A stretch of DNA of 7,852 nucleotides from Caldimonas sp. (GTDB lineage: Bacteria; Pseudomonadota; Gammaproteobacteria; Burkholderiales; Burkholderiaceae_C): assembly GCA_030150305.1 (NCBI GenBank), contig JASLGD010000475.1, forward strand, positions 1-7,852. The letters are read 5' to 3'. This document shows positions 1 through 5,142 of this stretch, one piece after another. Both the position numbers and the translations under genes were made by a program. Below the pieces are notes generated by a model. The model was not told the DNA's origin. It did no database searches and saw only the letters and a list, made by a program, of their open reading frames with translations. Every line of letters starts with the position of its first letter. The stretch's first letter is position 1.

Positions 1-1
1 T

Positions 2-508
2 TACGCCGAGGCCGAGAAGGTGATGGCCGAGGCGAACAAGCGGTTCCCCGACGACACCGACCTGCTCTACGAGCAGGCGATGCTCAACGAGAAGCTCGAT
101 CGCGTCGACGACATGGAGCGGCTGCTGCGCCGCGTGATCGCGATCAAGCCCGACCACCAGCACGCGTACAACGCGCTCGGCTACTCGCTCGCCGAGCGCA
201 ACATCCGTCTCAACGAGGCACGCGAGCTCATCAAGAAGGCGCTCGACCTCAGCCCCGGCGAGCCGTCGATCACCGACAGCATGGGCTGGGTCGAGTACCG
301 CCTCGGCAACCGCGAGGCGGCGATCCGCTATCTGAGCGAGGCGTACCAGGCGCGCCCCGATCCGGAGATCGCCGCGCACCTCGGCGAGGTCCTGTGGAGC
401 GCGGGCCGCGCCGAGGAAGCGCGTCGCGTCTTCCGCGACGCGCGCGCGCGCGACGCCCAGAACGACGTCCTTCGCGAGACGCTCGCGCGCTTGCGCGTCG
501 ACCTGTGA
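2..508 (+). CDS. TPR-repeat protein, C-terminal part (5' end outside window)
   Basis: The frame is open from the window edge and ends at TGA 506-508, so 168 C-terminal residues are visible. The sequence is a run of helix-turn-helix tetratricopeptide units: pieces such as AYNALGYSLAERNIRLNEA, DSMGWVEYRLGNREAAIRYL and AAHLGEVLWSAGRAEEARRVF show the TPR pattern (small residues at the G/A positions, a large hydrophobic, then an acidic/Ala pair), each followed by a Pro-containing or charged linker. At least four units can be made out. TPR arrays bind proteins; no catalytic residues are seen. The GTG at 20 and ATG at 23 are probably internal, because coding-like residues (YAEAEK) precede them. Its position directly before lolB is, from general knowledge, common in Betaproteobacteria, where the protein is a large exported TPR protein. 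The stop overlaps the lolB start, implying translational coupling. The specific partner is unknown. Confidence 0.88.
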   Translation, partial: YAEAEKVMAEANKRFPDDTDLLYEQAMLNEKLDRVDDMERLLRRVIAIKPDHQHAYNALGYSLAERNIRLNEARELIKKALDLSPGEPSITDSMGWVEYRLGNREAAIRYLSEAYQARPDPEIAAHLGEVLWSAGRAEEARRVFRDARARDAQNDVLRETLARLRVDL

Positions 509-1095
509 CGCGCCGCGGCGCCGGCGCGGCGCCGCACCTCCACGCAACGCCCGCGCGCCCCGGCTCGCCGTTCGCGCTCGCCCTCGTCGCGCTCGCCGTC
601 TCGGCGTGCACGACGCTGCCGCTTCCGGCGCCGGCGACCGGCGAGACGCTCTCCGGCCGGCTCGCGCTGCGCGTCGATGCGAGCGGCGACGCGGCGGCGA
701 AGGCGTTCTCGGCGGCGTTCGATCTGCGCGGCGACGCCAGCGCCGGAACGCTCGGCCTTTCGACGCCGCTCGGCAGCATGCTCGCCGAGGCGCGCTGGTC
801 GCCGGTCGAAGTCGTCCTCGCGACGCCGCAGGGAACGCGACGTTACGCCAACCTCGACGCGCTGACGCGCGACGCGCTCGGCGAGAGCGTTCCGATCGAA
901 GCCTGGTTCGACTGGCTGCGCGGCCGCCCTTGGCCGGGCGCGCCGAGCGAGCCCGTGCCGGGGCTCGAGCAGGGCTTCGCACAGCTCGGCTGGCGCGTCG
1001 ACCTCGGCAGCTTCGCCGCCGACGGCGCGCTGAACGCGACGCGGAGCGCGCCCGCGCCGACGGTCACCGTGCGCATCCGCCTCGATCGCTCGTAA
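505..1095 (+). CDS. lolB: Outer-membrane lipoprotein LolB
   Basis: LolB is the outer-membrane receptor that takes lipoproteins from the periplasmic carrier LolA and inserts them into the outer membrane. The chosen start is the GTG at 505, which overlaps the upstream TGA as GTGA and gives 196 residues, close to the usual LolB length. The frame stays open further upstream, but that part is Arg-rich shadow sequence inside the TPR gene. The N-terminus has a basic stretch, a hydrophobic core (FALALVALA) and the lipobox VSAC, making Cys35 the predicted lipidated residue; this signal is longer than average. The mature part shows LolB-type features: GRLALRV, a GTLGLSTPLGSMLAEARW strand pair, a Tyr-containing strand (TRRYANLDAL) and WFDWLRGRPWPG. 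No strong Shine-Dalgarno precedes the start, so coupling to the TPR gene is likely. Family assignment rests on motifs plus the ispE neighbour. Confidence 0.9.
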   Translation: MTRRGAGAAPHLHATPARPGSPFALALVALAVSACTTLPLPAPATGETLSGRLALRVDASGDAAAKAFSAAFDLRGDASAGTLGLSTPLGSMLAEARWSPVEVVLATPQGTRRYANLDALTRDALGESVPIEAWFDWLRGRPWPGAPSEPVPGLEQGFAQLGWRVDLGSFAADGALNATRSAPAPTVTVRIRLDRS

Positions 1096-1108
1096 GGCGG
1101 GCGACGCC

Positions 1109-2035
1109 ATGGCCCTTCTCGCGATCCACGACGTGCCGGCGCCGGCCAAGCTCAACCTTTACCTGCACGTCGTCGGCAAGCGCGACGACGGCATGCACCT
1201 GCTCGACTCGCTGATGGTGCTGATCGACTGGTGCGACACGCTGCAGTTCGTGCCGCGCAGCGACGGCGCGCTCGTTCGCCACGACGCGACGATCGCATTG
1301 CCCGCCGACGACCTCTGCCTGCGCGCGGCGCGCGCGCTGCAGGCGTCGTCGGGAACGTCGCTCGGCGCCGAGATCACGATCGAGAAGCACGTCCCGGCCG
1401 GGGCCGGGCTCGGCGGCGGCAGCTCCGACGCGGCCTCGACGCTGCTCGCGCTGAACCGCCTGTGGCGGCTCGAGTGGCCGCTCGATCGGCTGCTGGCGAT
1501 CGCCGCCACGCTCGGCGCTGACGTTCCGTTCTTCGTCGCCGGACAGAACGCGTTCGCGAGCGGCATCGGCGAGCGCCTCGAGCCCGCGGCAGTCGAGCCC
1601 GGGTGGTTCGCGGTCGTCAAGCCCGGGTCGAGCCTCGCGACCTCAGCCGTCTTTGCCAGCCCGGCGGTGGCCGAGCGCGTCGCCGCTGCTAGAATTGCGG
1701 GTTTTTCCGGGCAACGCTCTGGCGTCGATGCCGAGCCGGGCGAGCGCGGAGAAGCCGGGTCTCGGCTCGCCCCTGGCTTCGGAGGAAACGACCTGCAGGC
1801 AGCTGCCGAAGGTCTTTGCCCCGACGTCAGGCGCGCGGCGGCCGCGCTCGAACGGATCTACGGCAACAGCCGGATGACCGGTTCGGGAAGCGCGGTCTTC
1901 GCGCGGGCGGGAAGCGGCCCGGCGCCGTCGGCAGCGATGCCGGGCGATTGGCCACGAGGCTGGTCGGGCAGGATGTGCCGCTCGCTCGCGCGCCACCCGC
2001 TCGCCGATTGGGCCAGGCGCGGCGGCGAAGGTTGA
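1109..2035 (+). CDS. ispE: 4-diphosphocytidyl-2-C-methyl-D-erythritol kinase IspE
   Basis: IspE phosphorylates 4-(cytidine 5'-diphospho)-2-C-methyl-D-erythritol with ATP in the cytoplasmic MEP pathway to isoprenoids. It is a GHMP-family kinase of 308 residues. Visible motifs: PAKLNLYL near the N-terminus (Lys14), the glycine/serine ATP loop PAGAGLGGGSSDAA (residues 96-109), LGADVPFF with the catalytic-type Asp138, and the C-terminal glycine motif RMTGSGSAVFA (255-265). All key residues are present, so it should be active. The ATG at 1109 is 13 nt after lolB, with a weak AAGG upstream. Oddities: about 20 extra residues lie between Phe199 and NDL (227-229), a Gly/Glu/Arg-rich segment where the homologues I recall have a short loop. 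The tail after residue 265 is also Pro/Gly-rich and poorly recognisable. Homologues are usually about 280-300 residues long. Confidence 0.95.
   Translation: MALLAIHDVPAPAKLNLYLHVVGKRDDGMHLLDSLMVLIDWCDTLQFVPRSDGALVRHDATIALPADDLCLRAARALQASSGTSLGAEITIEKHVPAGAGLGGGSSDAASTLLALNRLWRLEWPLDRLLAIAATLGADVPFFVAGQNAFASGIGERLEPAAVEPGWFAVVKPGSSLATSAVFASPAVAERVAAARIAGFSGQRSGVDAEPGERGEAGSRLAPGFGGNDLQAAAEGLCPDVRRAAAALERIYGNSRMTGSGSAVFARAGSGPAPSAAMPGDWPRGWSGRMCRSLARHPLADWARRGGEG
1687..1695 (+). promoter_or_regulatory. Candidate extended -10 promoter inside ispE
   Basis: TG-C-TAGAAT is an extended -10 element with five of six matches to TATAAT, embedded in very GC-rich coding sequence and followed by an unusually T-rich stretch. 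The expected -35 position (about 1667-1672, GTGGCC) is poor, which an extended -10 can offset. It could drive tRNA-Gln and prs, whose immediate upstream gap contains no -10-like box. The transcript would begin near 1702. This is a sequence match only and may be chance. Confidence 0.3.
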
Positions 2036-2041
2036 AGGTGG

Positions 2042-2055
2042 CGGGCGCGAGCCCG
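2042..2055 (+). other. Small stem-loop with GNRA loop between ispE and tRNA-Gln
   Basis: CGGGC (2042-2046) and GCCCG (2051-2055) form a 5-bp stem closing a GCGA tetraloop, of the stable GNRA class. It sits 7 nt after the ispE stop and 11 nt before the tRNA. There is no T-run, so it is not a classical terminator. It could protect the ispE 3' end or lie within the 5' leader of the tRNA precursor. Short GC stems arise easily by chance in this base composition. Confidence 0.3.
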
Positions 2056-2066
2056 ACGCCTCGAGT

Positions 2067-2143
2067 AGGGGAGTCGCCAAGTTGGTTAAGGCATCGGATT
2101 TTGATTCCGACATGCGAGGGTTCGAGTCCTTCCTCCCCTGCCA
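2067..2143 (+). tRNA. tRNA-Gln (anticodon UUG)
   Basis: A full cloverleaf can be folded. The acceptor AGGGGAG (2067-2073) pairs perfectly with CTCCCCT (2133-2139), followed by discriminator G2140 and an encoded CCA (2141-2143). The D arm is GCC/GGC with loop AAGTTGGTTAA. The anticodon stem TCGGA/TCCGA closes loop TTTTGAT with anticodon TTG at 2101-2103. The variable region is CATGC, and the T arm GAGGG/CCTTC has loop TTCGAGT (one G-U pair). The anticodon UUG reads CAA and CAG as glutamine. The weak A1-U72 pair and G73 fit glutaminyl-tRNA synthetase preferences (U1-A72 in E. coli). It lies 31 nt after ispE and 17 nt before prs in the same direction, so it is probably processed out of a longer transcript. 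Confidence 0.97.
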
Positions 2144-2160
2144 GATCCGCTGAAGCCGCC

Positions 2161-3123
2161 ATGCTGTTCAACACCGTCCTCTTCACCGGCAACGCCAACC
2201 CGGCGCTCGCGCAGGACATCGCCACCCACCTGTCGATCGGGCTCGGCAAGGCGAAGGTCGCGCGCTTCTCGGACGGCGAGGTCGACGTCGAGATCGAGCA
2301 GAACGTCCGTGCCCGCGACATCTTCGTCGTCCAGCCGACGTGCCGGCCGACGAACGAGAACCTGATGGAGCTCTGCATCATGGTCGACGCGCTCAAGCGC
2401 GCGTCGGCGCGCAGGGTCACCGCGGTGATCCCGTACTTCGGCTACGCGCGCCAGGACCGGCGGCCGCGCTCGACGCGGGTGCCGATCAGCGCGCGCGTCG
2501 TCGCCAACCTGCTCGAGGCGGTCGGCGTCGAGCGTCTCCTGACGATGGACCTGCACGCCGACCAGATCCAGGGCTTCTTCAACATCCCGGTCGACAACAT
2601 CTACGCGTCGCCGGTGCTGCTCTCGGACCTGCAGAGCAAGCGCTACAGCGACCTCGTCGTCGTCTCGCCCGACGTCGGCGGCGTCGTGCGCGCCCGCGCG
2701 CTCGCCAAGCAGGCGGGCTGCGAGCTCGCGATCATCGACAAGCGGCGGCCGAAGGCGAACGAGTCCGAGGTGATGCACGTCATCGGCGACATCGAGGGCC
2801 GCAACTGCGTGATCATGGACGACATGATCGACACCGCCGGCACGCTCGTGAAGGCGGCCGAGGTGCTGAAGGAGCGCGGCGCGAAGAAGGTCTTCGCGTA
2901 CTGCACGCACGCGGTCTTCTCGGGGCCGGCGATCGAGAGGATCCAGAACTCGAAGCTCGACGAGGTCGTCGTCACCGACACGATCCCGCTCGACGACGGC
3001 GGACGGCAGTGCAACAAGGTGCGCCAGCTGTCGGTCGCGTTCCTGTTCGCCGAGACGATCCGGCGCATCTCCGACGGCGAGTCGGTGACGTCGCTCTTCG
3101 CCGAGCAGAACAATAATTTCTAG
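2161..3123 (+). CDS. prs: Ribose-phosphate pyrophosphokinase (PRPP synthetase)
   Basis: Prs transfers pyrophosphate from ATP to ribose 5-phosphate to make PRPP, the precursor of purines, pyrimidines, histidine, tryptophan and NAD. The ATG at 2161 gives 320 residues, the usual class I length is about 310-320. Landmarks: FTGNANPALAQ at the N-terminus, RFSDGE, NENLMELCIMVDALKRAS, the ATP/catalytic segment PYFGYARQDRRPRS from residue 91, DLHADQIQGFF (Asp130, His132), SPDVGGVVRARALAKQ, the flexible-loop lysine DKRRPKA (Lys194), and the PRPP-binding loop VIMDDMIDTAGTL (Asp220, Asp221, Asp224, Thr225). The frame is open far upstream through the tRNA, but that sequence is not protein-like; NTVLFTGN matches the normal N-terminus. 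Only a weak GAAG precedes the ATG. After tRNA 3' processing the prs mRNA would have a leader of only 17 nt. A hairpin terminator follows. Confidence 0.97.
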   Translation: MLFNTVLFTGNANPALAQDIATHLSIGLGKAKVARFSDGEVDVEIEQNVRARDIFVVQPTCRPTNENLMELCIMVDALKRASARRVTAVIPYFGYARQDRRPRSTRVPISARVVANLLEAVGVERLLTMDLHADQIQGFFNIPVDNIYASPVLLSDLQSKRYSDLVVVSPDVGGVVRARALAKQAGCELAIIDKRRPKANESEVMHVIGDIEGRNCVIMDDMIDTAGTLVKAAEVLKERGAKKVFAYCTHAVFSGPAIERIQNSKLDEVVVTDTIPLDDGGRQCNKVRQLSVAFLFAETIRRISDGESVTSLFAEQNNNF

Positions 3124-3132
3124 TGGGACAGC

Positions 3133-3163
3133 GGGCTTCGCCGGCGCGAAGCCCTTCTCTTTC
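3133..3163 (+). terminator. Rho-independent terminator after prs
   Basis: GGGCTTCG (3133-3140) pairs perfectly with CGAAGCCC (3147-3154) over a six-base loop, an 8-bp GC-rich stem followed directly by the pyrimidine run TTCTCTTTCT. It lies 9 nt after the prs stop. The T-run is interrupted by C, so termination may be partial and some transcription may continue into rplY. Confidence 0.72.
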
Positions 3164-3169
3164 TGGTTT

Positions 3170-3204
3170 CGGGCTTCGCCCGGCCGCATTTCGGGCACTG
3201 CCCG
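3170..3204 (+). other. Two further stem-loops in the prs-rplY gap
   Basis: CGGGC-TTC-GCCCG (3170-3182) and CGGGC-ACT-GCCCG (3192-3204) are two perfect 5-bp stems with three-base loops and identical stem sequence. They lie between the prs terminator and the rplY ribosome binding site. The first repeats the CGGGCTTCG string that also occurs at 3132-3140 in the terminator. Neither has a following T-run. They may be part of the rplY 5' leader or remnants of a duplicated hairpin. The function is unknown. Confidence 0.5.
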
Positions 3205-3236
3205 TTCACGAGAGCCTGGTCGCGGGCCTCATCTTT

Positions 3237-3240
3237 GGAG
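3237..3240 (+). promoter_or_regulatory. Shine-Dalgarno site of rplY
   Basis: GGAG sits 5 nt before the ATG at 3246 and fixes that start. An in-frame GTG at 3123 is possible but would add a non-homologous N-terminus encoded by the terminator region. Confidence 0.8.
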
Positions 3241-3245
3241 CTGAA

Positions 3246-3899
3246 ATGAAGTTCACCGCTTACGAGCGCACGCAGCAGGGGACCGGAGCGAGCCGCCGCC
3301 TGCGCAATGCGCAAAAGGTCCCCGGCATCGTCTACGGCGCCGGCGCCCCCACGATGATCGAGCTCGATCACAACGCGCTCTTCTTCGCGCTGAAGAAGGA
3401 GGCGTTCCACTCGTCGCTGCTCGACATGGAGCTCGGCGGCAAGACCCAGCAGGTCCTGCTGCGCGACTACCAGATGCACCCGTTCCGCCCGATCGTCATG
3501 CACATCGACTTCCAGCGCGTCGACGGCACGACCAAGATCACGAAGAAGGTGCCGCTGCACTACGTCAACGAGGAGAACTCGCCGGCCGTGAAGACCGACG
3601 GCTGCGTCGTCAACCACGTCGTCAACGAGCTCAACATCCAGTGCCTCGCGTCGCAGCTGCCCGAGTTCATCACCGTCGATCTCGGCGAGCTGACCAAAGG
3701 GCAGTCGCTGCACGTGAGCGACATCAAGCTGCCGCCGGGAACGAAGGTCGTCACCCACGGCAAACCCAACCCGGTGATCGTCTCGGCCAACGTCCAGGCC
3801 GCGGAGGAGGAAGAAGCGCCGGCGCCCGCCCCGGTGGTCGCTGCGCCCGCACCGGCACCGACCAAGGCGAAGAAGAGCGAGAAGCAGAACAAGAAGTAG
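3246..3899 (+). CDS. rplY: 50S ribosomal protein bL25, long (CTC/TL5-type) form
   Basis: bL25 binds 5S rRNA in the central protuberance of the large ribosomal subunit. The 217-residue protein has the 5S-binding domain at the N-terminus (MKFTAYERTQQGTGASRRLR, then KVPGIVYGAG, up to HIDFQRV around residue 95). A second beta-rich CTC-type domain follows (KVPLHYVNEENSP, GCVVNHVVNELNIQCL, PEFITVDLGELTKGQSLHVSDIKLPPG). This is the long form; the E. coli protein has only the first domain. The tail is low-complexity, an acidic EEEE run, then Ala/Pro, then a Lys-rich end, as is often seen in betaproteobacterial copies. In species with the long form it is linked to general stress. The order prs-rplY-pth is widely conserved. 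It is bounded by the leader hairpins upstream and a strong terminator downstream. Confidence 0.96.
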   Translation: MKFTAYERTQQGTGASRRLRNAQKVPGIVYGAGAPTMIELDHNALFFALKKEAFHSSLLDMELGGKTQQVLLRDYQMHPFRPIVMHIDFQRVDGTTKITKKVPLHYVNEENSPAVKTDGCVVNHVVNELNIQCLASQLPEFITVDLGELTKGQSLHVSDIKLPPGTKVVTHGKPNPVIVSANVQAAEEEEAPAPAPVVAAPAPAPTKAKKSEKQNKK

Positions 3900-3903
3900 A
3901 GTG

Positions 3904-3916
3904 CCCTCGACGAGGG
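3904..3916 (+). other. Small stem-loop before the rplY terminator
   Basis: CCCTC-GAC-GAGGG is a 5-bp stem 4 nt after the rplY stop. It has the same GAC loop as the terminator hairpin that begins 6 nt further on. It may stabilise the mRNA 3' end, but it is short and could be chance. Confidence 0.35.
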
Positions 3917-3922
3917 AGTGCG

Positions 3923-3947
3923 AAGCCCCGCGACGCGGGGCTTTTTT
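3923..3947 (+). terminator. Rho-independent terminator after rplY
   Basis: AAGCCCCGC (3923-3931), a GAC loop and GCGGGGCTT (3935-3943) form a perfect 9-bp hairpin running into six consecutive T residues (3942-3947). It is a textbook intrinsic terminator, and it implies that pth needs its own promoter. Confidence 0.95.
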
Positions 3948-3962
3948 CTTGGCGTCGAACTC

Positions 3963-3968
3963 GATAAT
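3963..3968 (+). promoter_or_regulatory. Candidate -10 box of pth
   Basis: GATAAT matches five of six bases of TATAAT and ends 8 nt before the pth ATG. Transcription would begin at about 3974-3977, on or next to the start codon. No convincing -35 is seen at the right spacing, where the terminator T-run lies. No Shine-Dalgarno is present, which fits a leaderless message. This is a motif match only. Confidence 0.4.
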
Positions 3969-3976
3969 CCCGCACC

Positions 3977-4639
3977 ATGATTCGATTGATCGTCGGCCTC
4001 GGCAACCCGGGCTCGGAGTACGCGCAGACGCGCCACAACGCGGGCTTCTGGTTCGTCGACGAAGTCGCCGACCGCCTCAAGGTCCCGCTCGCGCCCGAGC
4101 GCAGCTATTTCGGCGTCGCCGGGCGGACGAGCGTCTCGGGCCGTCCGCTCTGGCTGCTGATGCCGACGACGTACATGAACCTGTCGGGCAAGTCGGTCGC
4201 GGCGCTCGCGCGCTTCTTCAAGATCGCGCCCGACGAGATCCTCGTCGCGCACGACGAGCTCGACCTGCAGCCGGGGCAGGTGCGTCTCAAGCTCGGCGGC
4301 TCGCACGCAGGGCACAACGGCCTGAAGGACATCCACGCGCAGCTCGGCAGCGCCGACTACTGGCGGCTGCGGATCGGCATCGGCCATCCCGGCGTCAAGG
4401 CCGAGGTCATCGACTACGTCCTGAAGAAGCCTTCGCCCGAGCACCGCGTCGAGATCGCCAAGGCGATCGAGCAGGCGCTGACCGGGCTCGACCTCGTTCT
4501 CGACGGCGACATGGAGCGCGCAGCGATGAAGATCAACGCCCGGCCGCCGCGGCCCAAGCCGCCGAAGCCCGACAAGCCGAAGGCCGACGAGAGCGGCGAC
4601 GCGCCGCCTTCAGCGCCGGTCGAAGCGGGGCCGCGATGA
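3977..4639 (+). CDS. pth: Peptidyl-tRNA hydrolase
   Basis: Pth cleaves the ester bond of peptidyl-tRNAs that drop off stalled ribosomes, recycling tRNA in the cytoplasm. The N-terminus LIVGLGNPGSEYAQTRHNAGF contains Asn10 and the catalytic His20. MPTTYMNLSG carries Asn68, HDELD carries Asp93 and GGSHAGHNGL carries Asn114, all at the positions numbered in the E. coli enzyme. YWRLRIGIGHPG and the YVLKKPSPEH region follow. At 220 residues it is longer than the usual ~190-200. The excess is a C-terminal tail from about residue 186, rich in Pro and Lys (RPPRPKPPKPDKPK), then Asp/Pro/Ala, probably disordered. The start is fixed by the LIVGLGN motif. No Shine-Dalgarno is visible. The stop overlaps the ATG of the following gene. 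Confidence 0.97.
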   Translation: MIRLIVGLGNPGSEYAQTRHNAGFWFVDEVADRLKVPLAPERSYFGVAGRTSVSGRPLWLLMPTTYMNLSGKSVAALARFFKIAPDEILVAHDELDLQPGQVRLKLGGSHAGHNGLKDIHAQLGSADYWRLRIGIGHPGVKAEVIDYVLKKPSPEHRVEIAKAIEQALTGLDLVLDGDMERAAMKINARPPRPKPPKPDKPKADESGDAPPSAPVEAGPR

Positions 4640-5049
4640 AGGCGAGCGTTCGCGTCGCGAGCATCGCGTTCGCAGCAGCGATCGCGGCGTCGCCGTCGTT
4701 CGCGGAGACGGTCTACCGCTGCGGAAGCAGTTACTCGCACCAGCCTTGCGAGGGCGGCACGGCGGTCGACGTCGGCGTTTCGCCCGACGCCGCACAGCGC
4801 GCCGAAGCGCGCGGCGTCGCGACGCGCGAACGGCAGCTCGCCGCCGAGCTCGTCCACGACCGCCAGGAGCGCGAGCGCGCGTCGCGGCCGGCGACGGCCG
4901 GCTCGCTCAGCGCCGCGCCGGCGGCGGCGCATCCGGCGGCAGCGTCGGCGCCGAAGCGCAAGCACGCGCACGCATCGAGCAAGCAGCGCAGCGACGTCGA
5001 CGACGGCCGCGACTTCGTCGCCGCGGTGCCGAAGTCAGCGAAGAAGTAG
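4636..5049 (+). CDS. Small exported protein, DUF4124-like
   Basis: A 137-residue protein starts at the ATG overlapping the pth stop (ATGA), suggesting translational coupling; third codon positions are strongly G/C. Residues 1-23 look like a Sec signal peptide (basic MKASVRV, hydrophobic SIAFAAAIAA, then SPSFA before a likely cut at ETVYRC). The mature start VYRCGSSYSHQPCEGG contains two cysteines in a short Tyr-rich segment, resembling the DUF4124 pattern of small betaproteobacterial exported proteins, where the pair probably forms a disulfide. After about residue 50 the chain is Ala/Arg/Glu-rich and probably helical (AQRAEARGVATRERQLAAEL). It then becomes low-complexity Ala/Pro/His/Lys up to the C-terminus. 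The biochemical role is unknown, and the link to pth is positional only. Family assignment is tentative. Confidence 0.75.
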   Translation: MKASVRVASIAFAAAIAASPSFAETVYRCGSSYSHQPCEGGTAVDVGVSPDAAQRAEARGVATRERQLAAELVHDRQERERASRPATAGSLSAAPAAAHPAAASAPKRKHAHASSKQRSDVDDGRDFVAAVPKSAKK

Positions 5050-5142
5050 GAGTGCAGCGCCGCCCGCGGCGAACTCAGGAGCAAGGAGCGCAGCGCCGCA
5101 CGCGGCGGGCTCAGCAGCGCAGCGCCGCGCGCCGCGTGCTCA
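5049..5142. repeat. Three imperfect 29-bp GC-palindromic direct repeats
   Basis: Copies lie at 5049-5077, 5085-5113 and 5114-5142. The first two are separated by 7 bp (GGAGCAA, which resembles the start of a unit), and the second and third abut. Shared features in order: GGAG or GCAG, GCAGCGCCGC, a variable base, a CGCGGCG-like arm, and CTCA at the end. Adjacent copies differ at four positions each. Copies 1 and 2 contain the stem CGCCG/CGGCG with a four-base loop. A truncated fourth start (GGAGCGGAGCGCCGCC) follows at 5143. The array spans the gap between convergent genes. Its first base is the last base of the upstream stop codon, and its last three bases are the ferredoxin stop codon on the other strand. 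There is no T-run. Confidence 0.8.

Noticed and set aside
328..1155. Long Arg-rich open frame on the minus strand opposite the TPR gene and lolB
   Set aside because: It is Arg/Ala-rich low-complexity translation, the usual by-product of high third-position G/C on the coding strand; the opposite strand has recognisable TPR and LolB motifs.
1700..1790. Known riboswitch inside ispE
   Set aside because: I compared the structured stretch with TPP, SAH, cobalamin and cyclic-di-GMP consensus motifs from memory and saw no match to conserved bases; it remains only a coding insertion with inverted repeats.
2032..2060. Promoter directly before tRNA-Gln using TTGAAG at 2032
   Set aside because: No -10-like sequence lies at the right spacing; the downstream positions are all G/C-rich.
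1816..2160. Upstream in-frame extension of prs through the tRNA
   Set aside because: The extension has no PRPP-synthetase character, would encode the tRNA and part of ispE in another frame, and the ATG at 2161 gives the normal N-terminus.
2086..3198. 370-codon minus-strand frame opposite prs
   Set aside because: Asp/Arg/Val-rich with no motif, and it runs antisense through an intact prs and part of the tRNA; a shadow of prs.
3123..3245. Longer rplY start at GTG 3123
   Set aside because: The added residues come from terminator and hairpin DNA; the GGAG at 3237 and the family N-terminus MKFTAYERT support the ATG at 3246.
5049..5142. CRISPR array
   Set aside because: The copies abut or are 7 bp apart, so there are no spacers of normal length, and no cas genes are present in the window.
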